DNA from: Spirodela intermedia
Taxonomy: Eukaryota; Streptophyta; Magnoliopsida; Alismatales; Araceae
DNA length: 64,000 bases
Assembly: GCA_902729315.2 (NCBI GenBank)
Contig: LR746267.1
Location: forward strand, 563,001-627,000
Direction: 5' to 3'
Part shown: one piece after another, positions 44,778-54,480 of the stretch
How the letters are laid out: each line of letters starts with the position of its first letter
Numbering within the stretch: the first letter of the stretch is position 1
Made by a program: the position numbers and the translations under genes
The notes under the pieces: generated by a model
Databases searched by the model: none
Told to the model about the DNA's origin: nothing
The model's input: only the letters and a program-made list of their open reading frames with translations

Positions 44778-45190
44778 AAAATGGTGAGCTAACGAGGCTA
44801 GGGCCCACCGGCAGGGCAAGGCATTTGTCCCACCCTAGAGGAGGGAGGGGAGAGGAGGGGAGAGGAGGGGAGACAAACATGTCTGTTCGATGGCAAGTCT
44901 CCCCTCCTCTCCCCTCCCTCCTCTATAGGGGGACAAACACATTCGTTCCATGGCAAGTCTCCCCTCCTCTCCCCTCCCTCCTCTACTAGGGGACAAACAT
45001 GTTTGTTCCACGGCAAGTCTCCCCTCCTCTCCCCTCCCTCCCCTACGGCGGGACAAACGCCTTGCCCCGCCGGTGGGCCCCAGCCTCGTTAGCCCACCAT
45101 TTGTCTTTTAGTCTGAAAATAGCTTTAAAAATTATCACTCCTTCTAGTAGGGCAAGTCTCCCCTCCTCTCCCCTCCCTCCTCTACATCAG
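44778..45190. repeat. fold-back element with GC-rich minisatellite core
   Basis: The ends AAATGGTGAGCTAACGAGGC (44778) and its complement near 45102 are part of arms of at least 50 bases, extended inward by complementary G-rich and C-rich runs. Inside, a unit of about 62 bp (GGGACAAACA, TTCCATGGCAAG, TCTCCCCTCCTCTCCCCTCC) is repeated about three times at 44869-45055. A further partial unit lies outside the right arm at 45149-45185. Frames on both strands here are repeat artefacts. Confidence 0.88.
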
Positions 45191-45229
45191 GGAAAGTTAA
45201 CGCCCCAAGATTTCTTCTAGTGGGCGGTG

Positions 45230-46098
45230 TGATGTGACTTAGTCGTTGTGTAGTAAATCAAGTAAATTTAAAATTTATAAAACTAGAAAATACTAATTTT
45301 TAGATATTTAGAAATAGTTTTGAACAAATATATTAATTATAATTTAATAAAATTTCTAAAAATAGTGGTAATTTTCCAAGTCAATCACAGAGATGTAATA
45401 TAATATTAGGTAATTTTTTAGAATTTTTTTTCAAAGAATATGATTTGTTATGAAATGTATACTAAGAAATGAAAATAAAATATATTTAAAATTCAAAAAA
45501 AAGAGAAATAAGGGTGCAGATGTCAAGATGATGTTAGCCCCTGACGAATGCAAATCAGACGGAAACAAAATTCGGTTCGACGATTCTTACATAAATGATT
45601 AGAAATAATTTAATTGAACAAATTAAGATTTGTAAAAGCTAGAAGAATCATAATTGAATGAAATATAACTTAATAAATTTAAATCATACAATTTATCAAT
45701 AAATGAGGTGAAAATTAAGTTGAAAGTAGAAAAACAAAGTTCCGACGTCGCGGTGGCGATCTGTCGGTAATGCATTGGAATCTTGAGCGTTCAAGAGGAT
45801 CGTCATCTAGGGTCTACGGCCTCGAAGGCTCTCCTTAGACACGATCGACATGAGCAATATCTAGATCTCCTTACAAAGTCTAGAGATCAATGAAATGGGT
45901 CGTTGAATCGTCTCCAATGACTACTACTCGACGAAGCGGAAAAATAGTAACTTTGTGGCTCTCCGACGACTGTCATCTAACGAAGAAGAGCTGAATAGAG
46001 GTAGGGCATGTGTTAGAGAACTTCATCCTTAAGTTCGCGCAATAAGAAGAGGTTCTTCATCATATCCGGTATGCTCTCAAGAGGCGGCTCCTTTCTTT
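45230..46098 (+). mobile_element. LTR-family copy E (3'-truncated)
   Basis: It begins TGATGTGACTTAGTCG and matches solo LTR B through CCTCGAAGGCTCTCCTTAGAC to ATGCTCTCAAGAGGCGGC, then stops just before the small membrane gene on the minus strand. It is noticeably more GC-rich than the other copies, with CG dinucleotides retained, so it may be younger. Confidence 0.8.
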
Positions 46099-46189
46099 TA
46101 TTTTCATAGTTGAGAGGAGGATGACAAAACTCGCTCCATGAAGACTCTCTCCGTCTTGCCTCCTTCATGAGTAGATGGAAGGCGCATCA

Positions 46190-46618
46190 CTATAGAAAGA
46201 ATTGCCCTATGAACCAGACCAGCCAGCAGAGGCCGATGGCAATGATGCTCCAGCAGTTGAGGCTCCTGGCCCACTTGGCGATGCCCAGCGACTTCTTAGA
46301 GCAGGCTGTCAACAGGTATGCGAGCAGGCTGAGGTTGAAACTAAATGACAACAGCAAGGCGAGGCAAACCCATAAGATGACCTGGTGCGAGGGATGATTG
46401 TGCAATCTTGGAATGATGTTGGCCAGAAGAACAGCCGAGAGCCCGAACATGGTCATGGCCGTCTGCTTCTCGTCCCTGATTTCGTTGGCGAGTTCTTGAG
46501 CCCCCGCCGGGGGAAGCCCGTCCTCTGCTACGTTATAGCGATCCGCGTCTGTCGCAATTGCCGGCGGATTAAGCCGCCCCCTGAACAGAGAGAAAATCCG
46601 GCCAACATAGTCCGACAT
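46190..46618 (-). CDS. small three-helix membrane protein, family member 4 (intact)
   Basis: A 142-residue intact frame, same architecture as the gene at 14409. The N-terminal soluble part is MSDYVGRIFSLF...NPPA...DRYNVAEDGLPPAGAQELAN, then the charged EIRDEKQTAM block. Helix 1 is at about 56-72 (MFGLSAVLLANII), helix 2 at about 80-108 (VILWVCLALLLSFSFNLSLL), the link is SLGIAKWARSLN and helix 3 is at about 122-141 (IIAIGLCWLVWFI). The start is the ATG at 46618, since the frame upstream is open only through a GTG. Bases before it (CCGCAG then GTTGG) could be a splice acceptor in the leader. The copy is more diverged from members 2 and 3 than those are from each other. Function is unknown. Confidence 0.72.
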   Translation of the reverse strand: MSDYVGRIFSLFRGRLNPPAIATDADRYNVAEDGLPPAGAQELANEIRDEKQTAMTMFGLSAVLLANIIPRLHNHPSHQVILWVCLALLLSFSFNLSLLAYLLTACSKKSLGIAKWARSLNCWSIIAIGLCWLVWFIGQFFL

Positions 46619-47200
46619 CTCCGGCCTTCCAACCTGCGGGATAATCACGTAAGAAAGTCCAAGGTTCTCACTCAGATAGGATTAGAGAGATGGCCAAGTC
46701 GGAAGCCGGATAGATAGATAGACAGAGGGCCGACTCTGCGTAGCGCACACTGGCATCAAGATTCAATTTGGAGAAGACCCAAAACGGGGGGAAGAAAGTA
46801 CCCTTCTCAAGAACAGCCGTGGGAAGAATCTACGTTGAGGGGGAAACCCCCGGAGAATGATTGATTTATACGCGGTTAGTGGGCCCCTCTGCGTCCTTTC
46901 CGAGAAGTTGCCAGGCACCAATACCGTCTCTTCGTGAATTTTTAAATAGGTTTTATATTCATTGTTTAGTTTAAAAATTATATTGTTTTTAAAAAATAAT
47001 GTAATCTCAGATGCTCAAAGGGTCGTTAGATCCTGATCCCCTCTACGGATCGTTATCCCCTCTTCCCTTTTTCCTGTCGTCGTCCTGATTCCCTCCTTAT
47101 GTTGACTAGTCTTCCTGCCTCTCATTCTCTCCCCCTCGTTCTCCATCTCTCTCTGTGTTCTTTTTCACATACGACGAGAGGCTATCATCCATCCGACTAC
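46619..47200. other. upstream region of family member 4, then intergenic
   Basis: GC-rich near the gene (probable leader and promoter on the minus strand up to about 46900), then mixed sequence. No other gene is seen. Confidence 0.4.
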
Positions 47201-47229
47201 TATTGTTGACAAATAAGGGTACCTATCAT

Positions 47230-49039
47230 ATTATACTCCCCGCTAAAAGCTTCACCTTGTCTGCAAGGAGAAACTCTAGAAAAGCGTGGAAGATTCTCTT
47301 GGTTGGTTCCCAGGTTGACTCCGTTGTGGGAAGGTCACGCCATTTTACCAATACCTCGAGTCCTTGGGGTGTGTGACGTGTCGCGGTGACCTCCCGTAGA
47401 TCGACCTTCCACTGGTTCTCATTGTCGAGTAAGAGAGGTTGTGGATGTATTGCTGGCCGCCCTTAGTTGGTTTGAGTTGTGAGACATGGAAGACGGGATG
47501 TATGGGGGACTGTGGGGGTAGCTTGAGGCGGGTAGGCCACAGCACCAATACGGTCCAGTTTGCGGAAGGGTCCGAAATACCATGCCGCTAACTTCTCGAA
47601 GGGTCACCGTGCGAGTGACTCGAGACGGTATTGGCGGAGGCGGAGGAAGACCCAATCGCCCGAGGTGAAGTCCATGGTGCGGCGCTTCTTATCAGCCCAT
47701 TGCTTCATTTTGAGCTGAGCGTTCTAGAGATGTTACTTTAATTGGTGGGGACATGTGTCTCGCTCATGAAGCAACTAATCCACTCCCTCTGTGCGTGCTG
47801 AAGCTTCATAGCGGATGAGGGTCGGGGGTCTCGGCCGTAAAATGGCTTGGAATGGTGTGGTCCCCGTGGAGGAGTTGAAGGTAGTGTTATACCACAACTC
47901 TGTACACGGTAACCATTTGGGCCACTGTCATGGGTGATCTCTTGTGACACATTGTAGGTAGATTTCGAGACCGCAATTGACCACTTCCGTTTGACTGTCG
48001 GTCTGCGGATGGTAAGTGCTGCGGTGTAGCACGGTACCCTGAAGCCGAAAAAGCTCCTGCCAAAAGGTGCTGAGGAAGATCCAGTCGCGATCTGATAAAA
48101 GTGTATTCGGTACTCCGTGGAGTTTGACCACATCTCGAACGAAGATTTGGGAGACATCTGCAACAGTGAAGGGATGTTTCAAGGCGGAGAAGTAGGCGTA
48201 CTTACTCAGGCGGTCAACCACAACTAGGATGGTGTTGAATCTACTAACGAGTGGTAAGCCTTCAATGAAGTCCATCAAGAGCTCCTCCCAGATCTTTTCC
48301 GGAATGGGAAGGTGCTGGAGTAAGCTGGTAAGACAGATTTTCTGCCTTGTTATAGAAAAATATACACCGCATTCACCGACGTATGCCTTGACGCGGGCTT
48401 TGACGCCTGGCCAGTAGGAATTTTGCAAGACCTGTTTGTAGGTCCGGAGGAATCCCGAGTGGCCTCTGATCGTTGAGTCGTGAGACTCGTAGAGGAGTTT
48501 TGGGATCAGGGAAGATATGCGAGCTAGTACTGGACGGCCATTTCGGAGCAAGACGCCTCGCTGTAGCATGTATTTGGGCTATTTGGTAGTGTCTACTTGG
48601 AGGTCAGCAATGATCGAGCTAGTCCAATCATTGTGCTTGTATTCTCATTGAATCTGGTCGAAGTCTAGCGCCACCATTGTGGAGACCAGTGCAGAGAGCT
48701 CTGGGTCATTGGGGCGCCGAAACAGTGCATCCGCGGCCTTGACCGCACCTTATACGAGATCTGAAAATCGAAGCCCGTGAGTTTATTAAGCCATCGTTGG
48801 TATTCCGTTGGTACCTGCCTTTGGTCCGGCAAGCACTTAAGTGCGCGCTGATCGGTGTAGATCGTGAGTCACCGCCCCAAAAGGTAGTGCCTCCATTTAA
48901 GGACCGCGAGTACGATGGCCGTCAGCTCGCGCTCGTAGACAGATCGGAGACGCCCCTTAATAATCAGTCCCTTGCTGTAGAAAGCCACTGGCCACCTCTG
49001 CTGCATCAATACGCCCCAAGGCCATAGCCGGAAGCATCT
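47230..49039 (-). mobile_element. Gypsy (chromovirus) pol fragment
   Basis: Minus strand, in order: RNase H (GVLMQQRWPVAFYSKGL, VYERELTAIVLAVLKWRHYL) at about 48870-49030; integrase zinc-binding region (GHSGFLRTYKQVLQNSYWPG) at about 48400-48490; integrase core (VVVDRLSKYAYF, LLSDRDWIFLSTFWQELF, YHPQTDSQTEVVN) at about 47990-48230; C-terminal PIHPVFHVSQLKP; and a chromodomain (LEVLVKWRDLP...TWEPTKRIF) at about 47270-47390. Integrase after RNase H plus a chromodomain marks a Ty3/Gypsy chromovirus. No gag, protease, LTR or fingers/palm region remains and stops occur between blocks. Confidence 0.92.
47928..48569 (-). pseudogene. Gypsy integrase open stretch
   Basis: A 213-codon uninterrupted part of the fragment covering the zinc-binding region and most of the core. 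The D, D and E positions (VVDR, SDRD, QTEVVN) can be read. The second zinc Cys pair reads ECGVYFS instead of the usual ECxxCQ, so zinc binding is probably lost. It lacks its own start and ends at a stop within the core tail. Confidence 0.85.
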
Positions 49040-49157
49040 GCTCTCAATATCGTCACCGCCTCTTTCAACTGCCCAACCTTTGCGTACCCAGAAATCATCG
49101 TCGAGCATGAGGCGGGATTAAGCAGGGGAAATTCGTCGAACAGCTTGCGGGCGTCAG
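49040..49157 (-). pseudogene. 118-bp fragment of the PPR-DYW gene
   Basis: On the minus strand this equals PPR positions 40337-40454 (GACGCCCGCAAGCTGTTCGA through GGCGGTGACGAT) with only a handful of differences. It abuts the Gypsy RNase H end at 49039, so a frame runs from one into the other. Its similarity to the live gene is higher than that of the inverted pseudogene at 38790, suggesting a later copy event. Confidence 0.88.
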
Positions 49158-50142
49158 TTATTGATCGTCGTATTTTCTCGTCTTACTAGGGCACAGATTT
49201 ATCTCATAAACCCTGACGTTAATTAAATAAGCGAAAAAAAAGGGGGTTTTACGACCAACTTGTTCTATGAGAAATCAAACCATTCAGCTGCTTAACGTTT
49301 CCAAAAATGGGTCGCGTTCTTGGTTGGCCTTTATTCTTCTTGAGCCATTTTTCCGAGATTTAAGCGAATAATCAGTTCTTTGCCATCAGATTATATGATC
49401 CTCTGAATGACTGCCCTAGGAACTGGGAAAAGATTTACAATATTTCATCTGTAGAGGATAAACAAACTGGTTGAAGCTACGAATTCCATGTTGTGATTAT
49501 TAAAAAAAAGATTAATCAGCCCGAAGAACTGTTTGATCCCGTGATTTTTTATCCTAATCATCATCACGGCAGATCCGTGAGTGGCAAATCTTCTATTCTA
49601 TGCTTGCCAGCATGCATCACGCTTTCACATGTTCGTCGATCATTTTCCAGCAAAGATTAGTATCAGGTTTAATCTCTGAGAGGAGATGAATGGTCAACCG
49701 GTCGAGTCCTTTGACTTCATGTAGATTAAATTGGTGGGACCCACGACTTGATGATCCAGAGTCAAGTGTCCCGGAGAGCATGTGATAAGTCTTCCACCCC
49801 ATTCGTCCCTCAGGAAAATACGCAGTGCAGAGGATAAAATGTGGCAGAATGGGCAAAACCAATCGACCAGGCTCTACGTTGTTAGCCTCTCTCTCTCTGT
49901 CTCTCGGGTTCTCTCTCTCTCTAACACCCCGCGCTCTCCATCTTTGATGACCCCCCCCAAAAACAACAAATGAACTGTGCTCCCATCAGAACAAATATAG
50001 AGGGGGAGAAGAAAAGAAACTGTATTGTTCGGATCCTTTGTCAGCGGCCGCCGCTCCCTCTCCTCTACCCGGCCGGCGGCGCGATGAACTCCGCCGCCCC
50101 CTGCGGCGGCGCCGGCCGGTCCGCCGCCAGAGCCCTCAAGAG
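49158..50142. other. downstream region of the epimerase gene
   Basis: No separate gene is seen. The right part (about 49860-50142) probably holds the 3' UTR of the minus-strand epimerase. CT tracts lie at about 49888-49922. Confidence 0.45.
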
Positions 50143-53100
50143 CTACAGGCGGTAGCCGTTGGGATGCGACTTCTGCCACCTCCAAGCCGTCGCCAGGCTC
50201 TGCTCCACGTCGGTGTACTTGGCCGACCAGTTCAAGTCCTTCTTAATCTTCGACGGGTCGCTGTAGACCATGGCGTAGTCCCCCGCCCTCCTGCTCAGGT
50301 ACTCCACCTTGATCTCCGCCCTCGTCGCCTTCTTGCACGCCTCCACAAACTCCTTCACCGACCTCCCTGCTCAAAGACGAAGAAGAAGAAGAAGAAGAAG
50401 AAGAAGAAGAAGCCCATGTCAGAAAGATCATCTGTCATTTCCGTCAACCTTCTTCACCGCAAGAAATTCGGAAAGATCGTCTGAAAACTGGGGGGAATTT
50501 CTCTGTTTGGGTGGCACCAACCTTTCCCGGTGCCGACGTTGTAGATGCCGACGTTGCCTGACTTGGCGTGGTGGAGGGCCTTGACGTGGGCGTCCACCAG
50601 ATCGGTGACGTCGATGTAGTCCCTTACGCAGGTCTTGTCCGCCGTCTCATAGTCGCTGCCTCTGACCTGCAACGCGGCGGCGCCGCCAGTCCCCCGCCGG
50701 AGAAAAGATTCAGTTTGTACAGCCCACAAGAAACTGACGACTCGTTGACCGCATTGAGGGCCGCCATTAAGCTCACCTTCAGGCCGGGGATGATCCCCAG
50801 GGCGGCGTCGAAGCAGGCCCCCGAGATCCTTCCGTGTTCTCGGAGCTCCGGTCTCGGGGCCTCCCCCAGCCGCCCCTCCGGGTCCGAGCCGATGACGTTG
50901 AAGTACCTGGAAGACCCCGAGAAGATTGCTTTCTTTTCCTTCCAGATGCACCCATCAAAGATATGGCGCCTCCACTAGAGAGAGAGAGAGAGAGAGAGAG
51001 CAGACCTCAGAATCATGACCGCCATGCCAGGTTTCTTCGAGTAGTCGATGATCATGTCCTCCGCCATCTTCTTCGCCCTTCCGTAGGGGTTGATGGGATG
51101 CTGGCGGTTGAAGACAGGCAACAGATGAGATCAAAGGCCGGCGACAGATGGGTGGAGGAGGATTCTCTCTCTAGCTTCTGGGCTCACCTGTGGAGTTTCC
51201 TCCGTGATGGGCATCTTCTCCGGTTCTCCGTAGGTGGCGCAGGTGCTGGAATAGATCAATTTATTCACCCTGTGGGCCGCCATGGCTTCCAGCACCACCA
51301 GAGTATTCGAAGTGATGTTGTGGTAATACCTGCCAACGACAAGAACCCCATTGATTCCAGATGAATGCCCAACAACAAGTAGTTTTCCGATCGAAATTAC
51401 ACCAGATTGGATGATAAAAATGAATAAAGAGTACAATTAATCCTCGATGGATAGAATTCTGGAGCTTAATCCGTCGAAGGAGACCCCAAAACCTTTGAAA
51501 AAAAATGAAGAACAAGATGGCTTTGATGGGCATTCAGATGGGTTTATTCCTCATCTTCGATGGAGTGGAGAAGAAACACTCTGTCGAGTTCTGCCCAAGA
51601 CAGAACTCGAGGAGCGCTGACTCTCACTTTAAGTGGAAACCGCTCTTAGGTCAACTGATACAGCATAGAGGATGTGGGCGTTGACCTGCAGAGGTCACAA
51701 GATTCAAAGGACGCTTCTTTCTTCACTTCTTAATGTTTCCAGAGGCTGGAAGGTATCAAACCATCCCCCACCACCACCACCACCACAGCATTCAGTCAAC
51801 GGAGAAAATGCCCATTTTTACGACCATCTGCTCTCTGGATGCTTCGCAAATGATCTCCCAAGATGCGGGGGCAACAGTTCATTTCTTGATCCATTTCTGG
51901 AATCTGCTGTTTATGAAGCATTTTCCACAAAATACCTTCTTTTTTTTTCATAGATAAAGATTTAAAATATTTTCCCAAAATACCTTCTTTTTTTTCATAT
52001 ATAAAGATTTAAATATTTTCCCAAAATACCTTTTTATCATGAATAAATATTGTAAGCATTAAAATCACAGCAAAAATGCTTGGCAACCACAACTCAGCAG
52101 TAGAACAACTTGAATAAGCAGCATATCAGCAACACATCATCGAATCAGGATTCGCCACAAAAAAAATCAGCTTTTTTTTTTATAATCCGAAACAAATTCA
52201 GAGAAGCAGCAGCAGTAGCAGCCCAGCATGTGCAAATATTTAGATAATTATTAAAAAAATATATCGCATTCAACTGATTTAAACTGCAGAGGAAACGTGG
52301 CGCACACCTGAGAGGTTCGAGGGTGCTCTCACCAACATAAGCAACAGCTGCGAAATGCATCACAGCATCAAACGCATTTTCTGAGAAAATTTTGTTGACC
52401 TGAGAATCGGTTAAGGTGCATAACAATGTCCAAACAATTATCATTTTTCAAAGAAAAAAAAATATATCACGCCGCACGTTGACCAGGATACAGCTTTTGC
52501 GTCTCCTAAGTCAGCGAGAATGAATTGCAGTCTCCCAGGTTCTGGGAATAGATCTTGGAGAACTTTGACCGCACCGATGTTTCCTCGCGAAAGATTGTCC
52601 TGCCACAGCAGATGCTTCAGTTCTTCTGAGTAAATATTTAGTAAAAATGTATTGAATCACCTAATAACCAGCATATCATCTAAAGATTACCACTATGGTT
52701 ACTCTGTACTTGTCCTCTAAGAGTCTGAGAGCAGCGTGCGAGCCGATGTAGCCAGCACCCCCAGTGACCAGAACATGGGTGACGCCATGTTCATGCTGAG
52801 AGAACTGAAAAAGGAAAAAAAAAACCAGAAATTTACATAAAACTAGTTTTCTTAAAAATCGCATGTGCCCGAGAACATATTAATAAATATAAAAAATCAT
52901 GGTCTCTTTGATCTGCTAGATCTTCTACTGGGGAGCTGTTCATGATGGTATGAGCGCCAAAAAAGTCAAATTTCTGCTAAATATAGGGATTTAAATTATT
53001 TTAAACAAGGGAAAAAGAATTACTCGCAGGAGATTATTTTTTGTAGAGATAGCAATACTTACTGCCGTCGTCACTCGGTGCCCAGAAGAGTGCTTCAGAA

Positions 53101-53583
53101 CAAGTATGCACCCAATGATCAGGAGAGCAGTGAAGATAGTCCTCCACAGAAAATGAGGCTTCCTCCTTGAGTCTGCAAGGTCCACCCCTGTGAGACCGTT
53201 GTGGTTCTATCAATGAGAATCTTGAAAAAAGAAAAAAAAAAAGAAGGAGAAAGCTGCTGAAACGAAGAACAGCGGAGCAGTTTCTCTGCGATCCTGAAGA
53301 AACAATTAATCCGAAAGAGCTCCCTCACCTCGCAGTGGACAGAAATAAAGAAGAAGAGATTTTGAGATCTTTGGAAAGCTATTTTATTAACTGCTTATGA
53401 AGAAGAATGAATAGACATAACAGGTGTGGGTTTAGAGAAATCACCGCAATTTCTTCAATAATTTGAAAAAAAGGCGAATTAAAACGAATTGAGAGAGAAA
53501 TTTGCTATTTATGGTCAGAGAATGAGCATCAAAGGCCCACCTGAAGGGGACCAAGAGCTGCTGGCCCTAGACTGGGGCTTCAT
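50143..53583 (-). CDS. UXE/MUR4-like: UDP-arabinose 4-epimerase (UDP-xylose 4-epimerase), Golgi type II membrane enzyme
   Basis: Interconverts UDP-xylose and UDP-arabinose in the Golgi, feeding wall polysaccharides and arabinogalactan proteins. Ten coding exons with GT/AG borders in phase: 53583-53541, 53187-53063, 52804-52691, 52599-52492, 52399-52308, 51329-51188, 51100-51006, 50906-50777, 50666-50522, 50366-50143; 405 residues. The N-terminus is a short cytosolic tail plus one helix at about 28-45 ([13 protein letters not shown]), as in this family and unlike cytosolic UDP-glucose epimerases. The NAD site is GGAGYIGS at 71-78; catalytic SSTCATYG at 188-195; YGRAK at 214-218. [23 protein letters not shown] and [15 protein letters not shown] are family hallmarks. 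All key residues are present. The start ATG sits just after a likely leader-intron acceptor. Confidence 0.96.
50378..50412. repeat. (GAA)n in the last intron of the epimerase gene
   Basis: About 12 GAA units. It lies between the 3' splice site at 50367 and the donor at 50521, so on the minus strand it forms a TTC-rich tract just upstream of the acceptor and may act as its pyrimidine tract. A GA tract at about 50979-51000 lies similarly in another intron. Confidence 0.9.
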
Positions 53584-54480
53584 CCTGTTAACAGGTAGCA
53601 TAGGCGGCAACGCGTCTTTTGACCAGTCTCACAGCCGCCAGACCCAACCACTCCTCAGAAGCTGCCCTCCCGCCGCCCTGGTCCCCCTGCTTACTGCAAT
53701 TAAACGGGAAAGAAGACCACCTATGAAAGGTATTATCATACATAAAATCGTGATTTACAGAAAAATATTGCCTGATAAGGTAATAGAAGCAAAAAATTCG
53801 AGGAAAGTGGAGAAGAAAATCGATTAAGGGTCTCGGTTTAGGGGATTGAGGGTGAAAAGATTCACGGAGGATGGGTCGGAGGAGGGGAAGAAAGAGGAAG
53901 AGAAGATCAGACGATCGAAGCTGCAGCGATGATGGAGCGTCGAAGCCTCCTCGAGAATTCCGGATATCTTGATCAACATCAAGGAGGGATCAAACGGACG
54001 AAGAAGAACCGGAATTCCCCCTAAAAAATTCCTCGCGGGTCATTCAGCAATCACGGAGGTTTAATGGTGGAGAAACGAGACGAAATTCGGAGAACCGCAT
54101 TGCCACACGTCCTCTGACGATGCCATCTCTGAAGAATCGACTAAAAGTAGAAAGAAGAAGAAGAAGAAGAAGAAGCCAGCAGGAAAAAAGGATCCCCCGG
54201 AAGCATCGCGCCCGCCGCAAGAAGGCGGCGATCCCCAATGCCCGCCGGCGGAGGCGGACCCAGATCAGAACCCAGAGGACCCAACAGGAGAAGCGCGCAA
54301 GAAACGAAGAGAGAGGAGAAAACGGAGCAGGGACCATACCCGGAGAGGAGGGAAGCAGCAGGGTAACGGGGCAATTGAGGTTTGGAGGGGGAAGAGGGGG
54401 GAGCTTCGGTCAGTTTAAAGGCGCCAGCGAAGAACAATAGAGGAGGGAGAGGGAAGGCGAAATGGAGACGTATATATGTA
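53584..54480 (-). promoter_or_regulatory. 5' UTR, probable leader intron and promoter of the epimerase gene
   Basis: The minus strand has TACATATATA at 54471-54480 as a TATA candidate. A leader exon may run from about 54445 to a CCGG/GTATGG donor near 54340, with the acceptor TTAACAG just before the start exon. A 5'-UTR intron is common in this gene type. These positions are inferred, not proved. Confidence 0.4.

Noticed and set aside
44798-45220. Repetitive frames encoding VCPP(I/V)EEGGERRGDL-like repeats
   Set aside because: They are translations of the 62-bp minisatellite; unit lengths and strands interchange freely, so coding is unlikely.
54044-54437. Minus-strand frames of about 97 codons upstream of the epimerase start
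   Set aside because: They fall in the probable leader exon and leader intron, and have low-complexity Ser/Leu composition.
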